A stretch of DNA of 56,410 nt from Tepidicaulis marinus (GTDB lineage Bacteria; Pseudomonadota; Alphaproteobacteria; Parvibaculales; Parvibaculaceae). Below the pieces are notes generated by a model. That model searched no databases. It was not told the DNA's origin and saw only the letters and a program-made list of their open reading frames with translations. The translations under genes were made by a program, and so were the position numbers. This document shows, piece by piece, positions 45,001-54,597 of the stretch; position 1 is the first letter of the stretch, and each line of letters opens with the position of its first letter. The stretch is taken from assembly GCF_000739695.1 (NCBI RefSeq), contig NZ_BBIO01000020.1, positions 1 to 56,410 on the forward strand. Direction: 5' to 3'.

Positions 45001-46944
45001 ATGACCGAGCCGCTCTGGCGCCCCTCGGCAAAGGCAATTGCCGATGCCAATCTGACCGCTTTCATGAAAAAGGCCCATGCCCGCTTCGGTGCCCCGCAAG
45101 AGGGCTATGAGGCGTTCCATGCCTGGTCCGTCACCGAGCCCGAAGCCTTTTGGGAGCTTGTTTGGGACGAATGCGGCGTTATCGGCGAGAAGGGCGATAA
45201 GGTTCTTGTGGATGGCGGCAAGATGCCGGGCGCAAAATTCTTCCCCGAGGCCCGGCTGAACTTCGCCGAAAATTTCCTGCGCCTGAAAGATGAGAGCCCC
45301 GCGCTCCACTTCAATCAGGAAGGCGCGCGCGGGCGCAGCTGGAGCTGGCAGGAACTTTACGATGAAGTCTCCAAAATGGCGCAGGCCTTTCGCGCCTACG
45401 GCCTTGTGCCCGGCGACCGCGTGGCGGCTTTCATGCCCAACATGCCTGAGACGGTGATTGCGATGCTTGCCGCTGCCAGCATCGGCGCCATCTGGTCTTC
45501 TTGCTCGCCCGACTTCGGGGTGAAGGGCGTGCTCGACCGGTTCGGCCAAATCGAGCCCAAGCTGCTCATCGCTTGTGACGGCTACCGCTATAATGGCAAG
45601 GAACTGCCCTGCGGCGAGAAGCTTGCCGAGATCGTGGCGGCGCTGCCGACGCTTGAAAAATGCATCACCGTGCCGCTTATCGGCGCGGATGTGAGCGCGG
45701 TCAAAAATCAGGTCTCCTGGGAAGAGGCGGCGGCGCCCTATGAAGCCGGTGAGATCGCCTTCGAGCCGCTGCCTTTCGCGCACCCCCTTTACATCATGTT
45801 TTCGAGCGGCACGACGGGCGCGCCCAAATGCATCGTCCATTCGGCAGGCGGCACGCTTCTCCAGCATTTGAAAGAGCACCGGCTGCACTGCGACATCAAG
45901 CCGGGTGAAACGCTTTTCTACTTCACAACTTGCGGCTGGATGATGTGGAACTGGCTCGTCTCGGGCCTTGCCGCCGGGGCAACGCTCGCGCTTTATGACG
46001 GCTCGCCTTTTTACCCCTCGGGCAATGTGCTTTTCGATTATGCCGATGCGCTGCGCGTCAATGTCTTCGGCGCGTCGGCGAAATTCATCGATGCCTTGAA
46101 GAACGATCATTTCCGCCCCGCGGACACTCATGATCTCGGTGCCATGCGCATGATCCTTTCCACCGGCTCGCCGCTCGTGCCGGAAGGGTTCGATTATGTT
46201 TATGACGCGGTGAAGAAAGACGTGGCGCTTTGCTCGATTTCGGGCGGCACGGACATCGTCTCCTGCTTCGTGCTCGGCAATCCCATCGGCCCCGTCTATC
46301 GCGGCCAGATTCAGGCGAAAGGCCTCGGCATGGCAGTGGAGGTTTGGGACGAGGAGGGCAGGCCCCTTTCCAGCGGAAAAGGCGAGCTTGTCTGCACCAA
46401 ACCTTTTCCTTCCATGCCCATCGGCTTCTGGAACGATGAAGAGGGTAAGAAATACCGCGCGGCTTATTTCGAGCGTTTCGAGAATGTCTGGTGCCACGGC
46501 GACTTTGCCGAGCCGACGGCTGAAGGCGGCATGATCATTCACGGCCGCTCCGATGCGACGCTCAATCCGGGCGGTGTGCGCATCGGCACGGCGGAAATCT
46601 ATGCCCAGGTCGAGCAGCTTGAAGAAGTGATGGAAAGCGTCGCCATCGGCCAGGACAGGGACGGGGATGTGCGCGTCGTGCTGTTCGTCGTGCTGCGGGC
46701 CGGTGAAGAGCTGACGGATGATCTTATCAAGCGCATCAAGACGAAGATCCGCACCGGCGCCTCCCCGCGCCATGTGCCGGCCAAGGTGATTGCCGTTGCC
46801 GATATTCCGCGCACGAAATCGGGCAAGATCACCGAGCTTGCCGTGCGCGATGTGGTGCATGGACGTGCGATAAAGAATAAGGAAGCGCTGGCCAATCCCG
46901 AGGCGCTGAAACTGTTCGAGAATATTGCCGAGCTTCAGGCCTAA
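45001..46944 (+). CDS. Acetoacetyl-CoA synthetase (acetoacetate-CoA ligase)
   Basis: A 647-aa ANL-superfamily ligase that activates acetoacetate with ATP and CoA. The opening LWRPS with [26 protein letters not shown] (AMP-binding P-loop) and [24 protein letters not shown]-like [14 protein letters not shown] and the C-terminal lysine in [15 protein letters not shown] are all AACS-like. It supports ketone-body or polyhydroxybutyrate turnover. It follows the ABC gene after 71 bases with a GAGGAACC ribosome binding site, and its stop overlaps the convergent kinase gene by 4 bases. Confidence 0.92.
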   Translation: MTEPLWRPSAKAIADANLTAFMKKAHARFGAPQEGYEAFHAWSVTEPEAFWELVWDECGVIGEKGDKVLVDGGKMPGAKFFPEARLNFAENFLRLKDESPALHFNQEGARGRSWSWQELYDEVSKMAQAFRAYGLVPGDRVAAFMPNMPETVIAMLAAASIGAIWSSCSPDFGVKGVLDRFGQIEPKLLIACDGYRYNGKELPCGEKLAEIVAALPTLEKCITVPLIGADVSAVKNQVSWEEAAAPYEAGEIAFEPLPFAHPLYIMFSSGTTGAPKCIVHSAGGTLLQHLKEHRLHCDIKPGETLFYFTTCGWMMWNWLVSGLAAGATLALYDGSPFYPSGNVLFDYADALRVNVFGASAKFIDALKNDHFRPADTHDLGAMRMILSTGSPLVPEGFDYVYDAVKKDVALCSISGGTDIVSCFVLGNPIGPVYRGQIQAKGLGMAVEVWDEEGRPLSSGKGELVCTKPFPSMPIGFWNDEEGKKYRAAYFERFENVWCHGDFAEPTAEGGMIIHGRSDATLNPGGVRIGTAEIYAQVEQLEEVMESVAIGQDRDGDVRVVLFVVLRAGEELTDDLIKRIKTKIRTGASPRHVPAKVIAVADIPRTKSGKITELAVRDVVHGRAIKNKEALANPEALKLFENIAELQA

Positions 46945-49216
46945 CCTAAAAGCACCTGCGTGCTGGGGAAGGTGATGACGATTTCCGTGCCCTCGCCCGG
47001 GACGGAAGAAATGGCGAAGCTTGCATGGTTCGCCTCGCAAAGCGCGCGGGAAAGCGGCAGGCCGAGCCCCGTGCCGCCGCTGCGCGCCGCGCCGAGGCGG
47101 CCTTGCCCGTAAGGTTCCATCGCGCGGCGCAAGTCCGCCTCGTCCATTCCGACGCCCGTATCCTTGACGGTGATGAGAAGATTGCCGGCTTCATCCGTTT
47201 CCGCGTTAAGGCTCACCTGGCCGCCTTCGGGCGTGAATTTCACCGCGTTGGACAGCAGGTTCAAAATCACCTGGCGCAGCGAGCGGCGGTCGGCAACGAC
47301 GGGCGGCAGGTCTTCCTGATCGCCGAAGCGCACGATGACGTTCTGCTCGTTGGCGGCGGGCCGGATAAGCTCCAGGCAGTCTTCCAGGAGCGGGCGCAAT
47401 TCCACCTGTTCGAAATTCGGCGTAAAACCGCCCGCCTCGACTTTCGACAGATCGAGGAAATCGTTGATCAGGCTGAGCAGATACTGCCCGCTCTTGTGGA
47501 TATTGGCGATATAGCCTTTGTATTTTTCGTTCTCCACCGGCCCGAAGCGTTCATCGCGCATGATCTCGGAAAAGCCGAGAATGGCATTGAGCGGTGTGCG
47601 CAGCTCATGAGCGATATTTGCCGTGACATCCGATTTGCGCTTCAGCGCGTGCTCGGCTTGCGCGAGGGAGGAGCGCATGGTCTCCGCGCGGCTAAGCTCT
47701 TCGCTTGAGGTTTTAAAAAAACCGCCAGCGGGCGAGGCGTGCCTTCCGCCGCCCGGTCGAAGAGGAAGAGCCGCAAGGGCTGGTCCGTGCCGGTGCGCGT
47801 GCGCGCTGCGGGCAGTAACACGGAAAGGCCCGTATCGTCTTTTTCGGGCATAAGCCCGTTGCCGCCGCAAAGCGCGTCAAGCTCGCGCTCGATGATGTTT
47901 TTATCCTGCAGGCTGAACCCATCGCTCACGGCCATGCCATGGAGCGGAATATTGAAAATCTGCCGCGCGTAGGCATTGGCGCCCGTCACCGTGCCTTTGG
48001 CATCGAGCAGCAACACGCCGAATTTCAGCGTTTCGAACAGCGCGATATCTTCGCTGAGCGAAGAGGAAGGCGCGGCGGGTGTTTTCTCCAGCGGCGCGGC
48101 AATGCGCTTGCCGATCCCGGCCCAGCCCGTCTGCCGCCCCTCGCGGGTGCGCAAGGGCACGGCGGAAAAGGAAAGATGCAGCGCGTCTTTATTCTCCGCT
48201 CCGCCCCCTTTGCTCCAGGCAAGGCCGATATCCCGCCAGGGGCTGCCGCCGGCAAGCGCTTGGCGCAGCGCCGGGGAAAGCTCCACATTCTCGCGCAGCG
48301 CCAGTTCCTCGAAGGAAAGCCCCTCAAGGGTTTCGGCTTTCACCCCCGTCAGCGCCTCGAAACCATCGGACATAGACGTAAAGCGCATCGCGCCGTCGCG
48401 GTAAGCCATGCGCCACTGAAAATCGGAAACCGCATCGAGCAGTGCCTTCAGCTCGGCTTTCTCGCCCGCCGCCGTTTCAAGCGCGGCATTGCGCATCGCC
48501 GCGTCGCGCCACAGGGCAACCACGGCGCCTGCCCCGGTTTCCGGATCTTCGACTTTGCGCAAGGTAAGGCGGCAGAGAAAAGGAACGGCGTCTTTCGTCT
48601 CGCTTCCCTTTACCTCCACAAGCCGACTCGCCGTGCCGGAGCGGGCGGCTTTGCCAAGCAGGATTTCGGCAAGCTCGCTGTCGCCGAGAAGGGCGGCGAG
48701 AGAGGCATTGGCCGCGCTGCGCCCCAAGAGACGGTCGGCCTTCGGATTCTGATAAAGAAGCCGGCCTTCGAGATTAAAGAGCGAGAGGGCGAGTGGGGCC
48801 TGCTCGACCATTTGCCCGAAGCGCGTGAAGCGGCCCGCCTCAAGTCCGGTATCCTCGATCAGTTCGGCAAGAATGCCGGGCTGGCCGTCATCCAGCATCA
48901 AAAGGCGGCAGCGCAAGGTAACGGGCCGGCGCCCCTCCAAAAGGTCGAGCGTGATGGGATAAAGGGCGCTTTCGCTTGAACCGGCTTGCTGAATTTCGGT
49001 AAAGAGCGCGGCCATGGGATCGGCGGGATCGAACTCGTGCTCGATCAGATCGAGCAGCGTTTCTTCCTGCCAGAAGGTGAGCGCTGCGCCATTGCCCCAG
49101 GAAATGCGCTGGCGGTGCAGGTCCCACAGCCAAACGGGATGGTTTGCCTCTTGCAAGACATCAAGGCCGGGCACAGCGTCGTCGGCATTCAGTGCCCCGT
49201 TGCCACCATATTCCAC
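46941..49216 (-). pseudogene. PAS sensor histidine kinase split by a -1 frameshift
   Basis: Read across a shift at about 47714 the gene codes for about 757 aa, a PdhS/PleC/DivJ-like kinase: several PAS-like segments (VWLWDLHRQRISWGNGAAL at the N-terminus, LALSLFNLEGRLLYQNPKAD, and LKFGVLLLDAKGTVTGANAY), then the HisKA dimerisation domain with the phospho-acceptor histidine in IAHELRTPLNAILGFSE, and an HATPase domain with NLLSNAVKFTPEGG and GTGLGLPLSRAL. In the zero frame translation stops at 47642-47644 after about 524 aa, without any kinase domain. The GTG at 49214-49216 has AGAGG seven bases upstream. It may be broken, mis-sequenced or decoded by slippage. Confidence 0.75.
47711..47721 (-). 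other. T7A4 slippery run at the frameshift
   Basis: The minus strand reads GCG GTT TTT TTA AAA CC. T TTT TTA is a canonical -1 slippery heptamer, in phase with the zero frame, and a -1 shift there continues into AAA ACC TCA (KTS) of the kinase frame. One more T (T8) would give an uninterrupted gene. Confidence 0.7.
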
Positions 49217-49450
49217 GTCCACGCCTCTTTCCCATCAGGCCCATAAGGGGCCGGCTCATATGCGCGAAAACCCTCTTCTTGCCCGGCACCGTCCGCACAC
49301 GGATGCCTCTTCCGGCGGCGTACGGCAACGTCAGCCTGCGTATAATGCGCAAGAGCCCCTGGCAGAAGAGGGATTACTCTAAGTTTACCCCGCCACGCGC
49401 CAAACGGCCAGCAATGTGCGTGTTTTCAAACAAATGAGAGTGAAAGATGG

Positions 49451-49687
49451 TTAACGGCGCGGAGCCTTACCGCCCTTGTTTTTACCTTTAGCCGCCATGC
49501 CTTGCGCTTCTTCCGCAGCAGAAACGATTTCCTCGGCAATCTCGCGCGCTTCGTCCGGCGTGAAATCCATCGGCAGATCGAAGTTCTCGCCGCGCACATA
49601 AAGGCGCACCATGCCGAGCGAGGTCGGGCCGATCTGTATCTCGCCTTCCATCGCGGTTTCGCGGTTGATGCCGTTATTTTTGCTCAT
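49451..49687 (-). CDS. DUF6324 family protein
   Basis: A 78-aa protein. GINRETAMEGEIQIGPTSLG, MVRLYVRG and LPMDFTPDEAREIAEEI match DUF6324, a short alphaproteobacterial family; the tail is lysine/glycine-rich (KGKNKGGKAPRR). Function unknown. It is 28 bases downstream of the alpha/beta hydrolase gene, on the same strand, so probably co-transcribed. Confidence 0.75.
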   Translation of the reverse strand: MSKNNGINRETAMEGEIQIGPTSLGMVRLYVRGENFDLPMDFTPDEAREIAEEIVSAAEEAQGMAAKGKNKGGKAPRR

Positions 49688-49715
49688 AGCGCTCGTCCTT
49701 GGGGGCGGCCCCCGC

Positions 49716-50645
49716 TTATGCAGCCGTTAGCAGTTTGCCGCGTGTGCCGGCTTGCGGCACGGGCTTTCCTTCGAGCCAGGCTTTGATCATGGCGTTGACG
49801 GTTTCGGGCGCTTCCTGCTGCACCCAGTGGGAAACCTCCGGCAAGTAGCGGATTGTGAGATCGCTGACAAGCTCTTCGGTGCCGTAGGTCAGCTCCTTGC
49901 CGAGCGCGCTATCTTCCTCGCCCCAGATCATCAGGGTCGGAATGTCGAGCTTCGGCGGCTCGGCCCAGACATGCTGATAAGGGTTCTGGCGGAAATTGGC
50001 GCGGTAATAATTGATCATGGCGCGCATCGCCCCGGGCAAAAGCGCGTTTTTCCGGTAATGCGCCAGCACCTCTTCCGGAAAGCGGCTTTTGTCGACGGCC
50101 ATATTGTAAAAGGCCTTGCCGATCGCATCGGCGCCGCGCGCCTTGAACAGCGCTTCGGGCAGGCCGGGGATCTGGAAGAAAAAGACATACCAGGAGCGTT
50201 TGAGCTGCGCGAGTGTGCGCCCGTTCTTCAAGAAGAGATGCGGGTGGGGCAGGTTCATGACGATGAAACGCTCGATCGGGCGCGGCGCGGTGAGCGCATA
50301 AGTCCAGCCGATCACTCCGCCCCAGTCATGGGCCATCAGCGTGACGGGGCCTTTGTGCCCGCGCGCGGCTGCCGCATCGATCAGCCCGCTCACATCGTCC
50401 AGAAGATGATCGAGCCGGTAATCGGCGACCTTGCCCGGGCGGCTGGAGTGACCGTAGCCGCGCAAATTGGGCGCCCAGACCGTGTAGCCGAGCTCGGCCA
50501 GCAGCGGCAATTGAAAGCGCCAGGAATGCTTGCTCTCCGGAAAGCCGTGCAGCAGCAGCGCGAATTTCTCCCCCGTCCCGCACATATCCACTTCGAAGCG
50601 CAGCCCGTTGGCATCGATGAAAGCCGTTTCGATTGGCGCGGTCAT
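49716..50645 (-). CDS. Alpha/beta hydrolase, epoxide-hydrolase-like
   Basis: A 309-aa alpha/beta hydrolase. HGFPESKHSWRFQLPLLAE is the oxyanion HGxP region, AHDWGGVIGW holds the nucleophile D107, WGEEDSALG holds the acid, and VSHWVQQEAPE the base H273. The HGFPE/HDWGG pair is typical of epoxide hydrolases and haloacetate dehalogenases; the cap domain (about 135-215) contains a conserved tyrosine-rich stretch (RSWYVFFFQIPGLPE). Epoxide hydrolysis is the more likely activity, but not proven by sequence. AGGAG lies about 11 bases upstream of the ATG. Confidence 0.83.
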   Translation of the reverse strand: MTAPIETAFIDANGLRFEVDMCGTGEKFALLLHGFPESKHSWRFQLPLLAELGYTVWAPNLRGYGHSSRPGKVADYRLDHLLDDVSGLIDAAAARGHKGPVTLMAHDWGGVIGWTYALTAPRPIERFIVMNLPHPHLFLKNGRTLAQLKRSWYVFFFQIPGLPEALFKARGADAIGKAFYNMAVDKSRFPEEVLAHYRKNALLPGAMRAMINYYRANFRQNPYQHVWAEPPKLDIPTLMIWGEEDSALGKELTYGTEELVSDLTIRYLPEVSHWVQQEAPETVNAMIKAWLEGKPVPQAGTRGKLLTAA

Positions 50646-50729
50646 GGGGGGCTTGTCTCCTCTTTGCGTCCCGTCCTCAGCAGGCTTTATATGGCCGTCA
50701 GACCCTGCCGGGTCAACGCAGGTAGCGGC

Positions 50730-50758
50730 CTGACAGGGGTTTTTCTTTCCGCTAGATT
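50730..50758 (+). promoter_or_regulatory. Promoter candidate for the NSS transporter
   Basis: CTGACA (50730-50735), 17-base spacer and TAGATT (50753-50758): five of six and four of six to the sigma-70 consensus. The resulting leader is about 65-70 bases, with GTGGGGGA as ribosome binding site. Confidence 0.6.
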
Positions 50759-50831
50759 GGTCCCCACTTTAGGGATGGGGAGGCTCCGCGCAAAGGGGCC
50801 AATGACAGAACGATTTTAGAGTGGGGGATTT

Positions 50832-52241
50832 ATGACAACCTTTGCGCATGAACATTGGTCTTCGCGCTTTGCCTTCTTGATGGCGGCCATCGGCAGCGCC
50901 GTCGGCCTCGGCAATATCTGGCGCTTCCCCTTCATTGCGGGCGAGAATGGCGGCGCGGCCTTCGTCATTATCTATATGATGACGACGCTCGGCATCGCGC
51001 TGCCAATTTTGATGGCTGAAATTCTGATCGGGCGCATGGGCGGGCAAAGTCCCATCGGCTCCATGGTCCGCCTTGCCCGCCAGCACAAGAAAGCGCGGCT
51101 TTGGGCCGTCATCGGCTGGGGCGGCACGATTGGCGCTTTTGTGGTGCTCTCTTATTATTCGGTGATCGGCGGCTGGGCGCTGAAATACACAACGCTTGCC
51201 GTCTCCAATGCCTTTGCCGGCATGGATGGGGAAGGCTCGGGCGCGCTCTTTGCCGATTTCACCGCCTCGCCGCTCACGCTCTTTTTCTGGCATACGGCTT
51301 TCATGGGCATCAATATCGTCATCGTCATTGGCGGTCTCCATAAAGGCATCGAGCGGGCGGTGACGACGCTCATGCCGCTCCTCTTCCTGCTGTTGCTCGG
51401 CATGGTCGTTTATGCGGCCCAGACGCCTGGTTTTGATCAGGCGCTCGGCTTTCTCTTCAAAGCCGATTTTTCCAAAGTCACGGCCATGACGTTCCTCACC
51501 GCCGTGGGTCAGGGATTCTTCTCCGTCTCCGTCGCTCTCGGCGCGATGATGACCTATGGGGCCTATCTCGATCAGTCGGTTTCCATCCCCCGTTCCGCCT
51601 TTATCATTGCGCTGGCCGACACGGGCGTCGCGCTCTTGGCGGGGCTTGCCATCTTTCCGCTGGTCTTTACTTATGCGCTCGCCCCCGGGGCCGGGCCCGG
51701 CCTCGTCTTCGTGACGGTGCCCATCGCTTTCGGGCAGATGGATAATGGCGTCCTGGTGGGCACGGCCTTCTTCGTCCTTCTTTCGGTCGCCGCCATCACC
51801 TCGGCCATTTCGCTTTTGGAGCCGGCGGTTTCCTGGGCGGAGGAGAAGTTTTCCGGGGGCCGGCGCACGGCCACGCTGGTCGTCGGCGGGGCCTGCTGGT
51901 TGCTCGGGCTTGCCTCGGTGCTCTCCTTCAACGATTGGTCGGAATTCTATCCGCTGGCGAGCCTTGGTGTTTTGGACGGCAAAACCGTCTTCGATATTTT
52001 CGATTTCACGGTGACAAGCTGGGTGCAGCCGACGGTCGGCATTCTGATGGCGCTTTTTGCCGGCTGGGTGCTCTCGCGCGAAGATGTGATGGCGGCGCTG
52101 GGCGTCACCCGTGCCGGGGAGCTCTGGTTCCGGCTCTGGCTCTTTGCCATCCGCATTGTCTGCCCGCTCGCCATCTTGCTAGTCTTCGCCTCCGCCGTCT
52201 GGCCGGATTTCGTCGCCTCCATGGTCCAACCGGCGGATTGA
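50832..52241 (+). CDS. Neurotransmitter:sodium symporter family transporter
   Basis: A 469-aa SNF/NSS-family Na+-coupled transporter with about 12 membrane segments. AAIGSAVGLGNIWRFPFIAGENGGAAF-type TM1 with GLGNIWRFP is the diagnostic motif lining the Na+ and substrate sites, and ILMAEILIGRMGG follows. Bacterial relatives such as LeuT, MhsT and TnaT move amino acids; the substrate here is unknown. It has its own promoter and a downstream hairpin and is followed by tRNA-His. Confidence 0.9.
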   Translation: MTTFAHEHWSSRFAFLMAAIGSAVGLGNIWRFPFIAGENGGAAFVIIYMMTTLGIALPILMAEILIGRMGGQSPIGSMVRLARQHKKARLWAVIGWGGTIGAFVVLSYYSVIGGWALKYTTLAVSNAFAGMDGEGSGALFADFTASPLTLFFWHTAFMGINIVIVIGGLHKGIERAVTTLMPLLFLLLLGMVVYAAQTPGFDQALGFLFKADFSKVTAMTFLTAVGQGFFSVSVALGAMMTYGAYLDQSVSIPRSAFIIALADTGVALLAGLAIFPLVFTYALAPGAGPGLVFVTVPIAFGQMDNGVLVGTAFFVLLSVAAITSAISLLEPAVSWAEEKFSGGRRTATLVVGGACWLLGLASVLSFNDWSEFYPLASLGVLDGKTVFDIFDFTVTSWVQPTVGILMALFAGWVLSREDVMAALGVTRAGELWFRLWLFAIRIVCPLAILLVFASAVWPDFVASMVQPAD

Positions 52242-52321
52242 GCCATATTTTGGCCTTTTGCGGGGCAATCAGCCTCTTGCTTTGGCCGGGGAGGCGAATT
52301 ATGGTCCGCCCGACCGGCGCA

Positions 52322-52345
52322 AGGGGCCTTGCCCCTCTGCCGTTT
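52322..52345 (+). terminator. Possible terminator after the NSS transporter
   Basis: AGGGGC (52322-52327), CTT loop, GCCCCT (52331-52336), then CTGCCGTTTT. Short stem, modest T-tract. Confidence 0.45.
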
Positions 52346-52375
52346 TGGCGGATTTCGCCGGTTTTCCTATGGTGT

Positions 52376-52452
52376 GCAGCCGTAGCTCAGTAGGTTAGAG
52401 CGCCTGATTGTGGATCAGGAGGTCCCCCGTTCGAGCCGGGGCGGCTGTACCA
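52376..52452 (+). tRNA. tRNA-His (anticodon GTG), without G-1
   Basis: Acceptor GCAGCCG pairs with CGGCTGT, the first pair being G1:U72; discriminator A73; encoded CCA. The D arm is TAGCTCAGTAGGTTAGAGC, the anticodon arm CTGATTGTGGATCAG with GTG, and the T arm GTTCGAGCC. The base before G1 is T, so no G-1 is encoded, unlike standard tRNA-His with G-1:C73. This form is known from a clade of alphaproteobacteria with a matching histidyl-tRNA synthetase. Confidence 0.95.
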
Positions 52453-52926
52453 TTATCTTCAATAACTTAGCCGAACCCGGGAATCGCGTCGAGAGGCCAG
52501 GTACCAAATAGGTACCACGGACTCTAAAGCAGTGGCCGCGCTTCCTTCCTGCTTCGTTCCAGCTCCGTTCCCCACGCGTCGAGAATGTGTCTTCAAGGCC
52601 CCCCGGGGTCTTTGGGTCCCATCCACCCCGCCGCGGGTCCCATAGCAACGAAGCAGCCGCGGCGAGAGGAGGTGCGCAAGCACAGGGTGGGGCGCATCAC
52701 CCGGCTGCAGTATCAAGAAGCGGCCAGCTTTTCCGGCGCCATCCAAGTTTCTCGCATTTCACGAAATTATCCGTTCATGATATGCCAAATGGGCGCCGGT
52801 GTGGGCAGACACAGTCTGTCCATCGTCCTTTATTCGAGGGCGTGGCTGCGCATACTTGGGCGGGATGCGGGAATGATTCTCGGGACGCGCGGAAGTTAGC
52901 AATAGTAAGTGAGTTCGGGGGAGAGC
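52453..52926. other. Gene-free stretch between tRNA-His and the restriction locus
   Basis: No convincing gene in 474 bases. It contains GTACCA three times (52447, 52501 and 52512, the first in the tRNA end), the palindrome GGTACC twice in a row (52500-52505 and 52511-52516), and CGCGTCGAGA twice (52485 and 52575). Composition is patchy. It may be an island junction next to the tRNA 3' end. Frames on the minus strand that read through the tRNA are artefacts. GGGGGAGAG just before 52927 is the ribosome binding site of hsdM. Confidence 0.5.
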
Positions 52927-54507
52927 ATGGCGAAGCGGGCGGCCAAAGGCGCAAAGAAGGCGCAAGCGGAGAAGAACGGCAATGGCGCCAATCTGGGGTT
53001 CGAGGCCGAGCTTTTCAAAACCGCCGACAAGCTGCGCGGCAATATGGAGCCGTCCGACTATAAGCATGTCGCGCTCGGCCTGATCTTCCTCAAACACATT
53101 TCGGACAGCTTCGAGGCGAAGCGTGAAGAGCTTCTCGAAGAGGCGCCGGACGCAGCAGAAGACCGCGACGAATACATGGCGGAAAACATCTTCTGGGTGC
53201 CGAAGGAGGCGCGCTGGTCGCATCTGCAGGCCAATGCAAAACAGTCCGGTATCGGCAAGCTCATCGATGAAGCGATGCTCGCCATCGAAAAGGAAAATGC
53301 CAGCCTCAAAGGCGTGCTGCCGAAAGACTATGCCCGTCCCGCTCTCAATGCCGTCATGCTGGGCGAGCTGATCGACCTGATCTCCGGCATCACGCTCAAG
53401 CAGAAAAAGGGCGAGGCGACGGACCTGCTCGGCCGGGTCTATGAGTATTTCCTCGGCCAGTTTGCCGGCTCCGAAGGCAAGCGCGGCGGTGAGTTCTACA
53501 CCCCGCGCTCTGTTGTCCGTCTTATGGTCGAAATGCTGGAACCCTATAAGGGCCGTGTTTACGACCCCTGCTGCGGCTCGGGCGGCATGTTTGTCCAGTC
53601 GGAAAAATTCGTGGAAAGTCACGGCGGGCGCATCGGCGATATTGCCGTTTACGGTCAGGAATCGAACTACACGACCTGGCGCCTTTGCAAGATGAACCTC
53701 GCCGTGCGGGGCATTGAAGGCGACATCAAATGGAATTCGGACGGCTCTTTCCATAAGGATGAGCTGCAGGACCTAAGAGCGGACTTTGTGCTCGCCAACC
53801 CGCCTTTCAATATTTCCGATTGGGGCGGTGAGCGCCTGCGCGAAGATCAGCGCTGGAAATTCGGCATCCCGCCCGCGGGCAACGCGAATTTCGGCTGGCT
53901 GCAGCACATTCTCCATCATTTGAGCCCGTCGGGCGTTGCCGGTGTGGTGCTGGCCAACGGGTCCATGTCCTCCAGCCAGTCGGGTGAGGGCGAAATCCGC
54001 AAAGCCATGATCGAGGGCGAGGTGGTGGACTGCATGGTCGCGCTGCCCGGCCAGCTCTTCTACTCGACACAGATCCCCGCCTGTCTCTGGTTTCTCGCCA
54101 AGGACAAGTCGAACGGTATTGCCAAAGACAAGAAGCTGCGCGACCGGCGCGGCGAAATCCTTTTCATCGATGCGCGCAAGCTCGGCCACATGGTGGACCG
54201 CACCCGCCGCGAATTTGCGGATGAAGATGTGGCGAGGATCGCCGAGACCTATCACCGCTGGCGGGAAGGCGAGGGCTACGAAGATGTCCCCGGCTTCTGC
54301 AAGGCCGCCTCCCGGGAAGAGATCGCCGCCCATAATTACGTGCTGACCCCCGGCCGCTATGTCGGCGCGGAGGCGGTGGAGGAAGACGACACGCCTTTTG
54401 AAGAGCGCTTCACCGCTCTCCAGCAAAAGCTGGAGGATCAGTTCCAGGAGGCAGACCGCCTCGCCGGCGTGATCCGCGAGCGGCTGGCGGCCGTCCGCCC
54501 CGGCTAA
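52927..54507 (+). CDS. hsdM: Type I restriction-modification system, DNA methyltransferase subunit
   Basis: A 526-aa N6-adenine methyltransferase subunit. After a lysine-rich start, the HsdM_N helical domain (about 20-155) precedes the catalytic domain, where [33 protein letters not shown] (SAM motif I, near 215) and ANPPFNIS (motif IV, NPPF, near 291) are all intact. It methylates adenine in the target chosen by HsdS and forms the M2S core. The ATG at 52927 is set by GGGGGAGAG. A fic gene and then hsdS follow on the same strand. No hsdR is in the window. Confidence 0.95.
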   Translation: MAKRAAKGAKKAQAEKNGNGANLGFEAELFKTADKLRGNMEPSDYKHVALGLIFLKHISDSFEAKREELLEEAPDAAEDRDEYMAENIFWVPKEARWSHLQANAKQSGIGKLIDEAMLAIEKENASLKGVLPKDYARPALNAVMLGELIDLISGITLKQKKGEATDLLGRVYEYFLGQFAGSEGKRGGEFYTPRSVVRLMVEMLEPYKGRVYDPCCGSGGMFVQSEKFVESHGGRIGDIAVYGQESNYTTWRLCKMNLAVRGIEGDIKWNSDGSFHKDELQDLRADFVLANPPFNISDWGGERLREDQRWKFGIPPAGNANFGWLQHILHHLSPSGVAGVVLANGSMSSSQSGEGEIRKAMIEGEVVDCMVALPGQLFYSTQIPACLWFLAKDKSNGIAKDKKLRDRRGEILFIDARKLGHMVDRTRREFADEDVARIAETYHRWREGEGYEDVPGFCKAASREEIAAHNYVLTPGRYVGAEAVEEDDTPFEERFTALQQKLEDQFQEADRLAGVIRERLAAVRPG

Positions 54508-54549
54508 CTTGTCAATAAAGGGCGGGTTTTTGAACAGGCCGCCCAAATA

Positions 54550-54597
54550 TGTTAAAAAAATCCTGTTTATTTAACATTTCAGGCGGCACATGTTAAA
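54550..54597 (+). promoter_or_regulatory. Three TGTTAAA elements overlapping the fic start
   Basis: TGTTAAA at 54550-54556, its inverse TTTAACA at 54570-54576, and TGTTAAA at 54591-54597, starting 20 and 21 bases apart, which is two helical turns. The third overlaps the ATG. They lie in an AT-rich gap of 82 bases that also offers TTGTCA (54509) and TTGAAC (54530) as -35 candidates. They look like operators, perhaps for the winged-helix domain of Fic itself. Confidence 0.5.

Noticed and set aside
44974-47040. 688-codon open frame opposite acetoacetyl-CoA synthetase
   Set aside because: Antisense shadow; the sense strand shows all AACS motifs.
52415-52648. Minus-strand frame ending in PRLERGTS across tRNA-His
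   Set aside because: A known kind of artefact produced by reading a tRNA gene in antisense.
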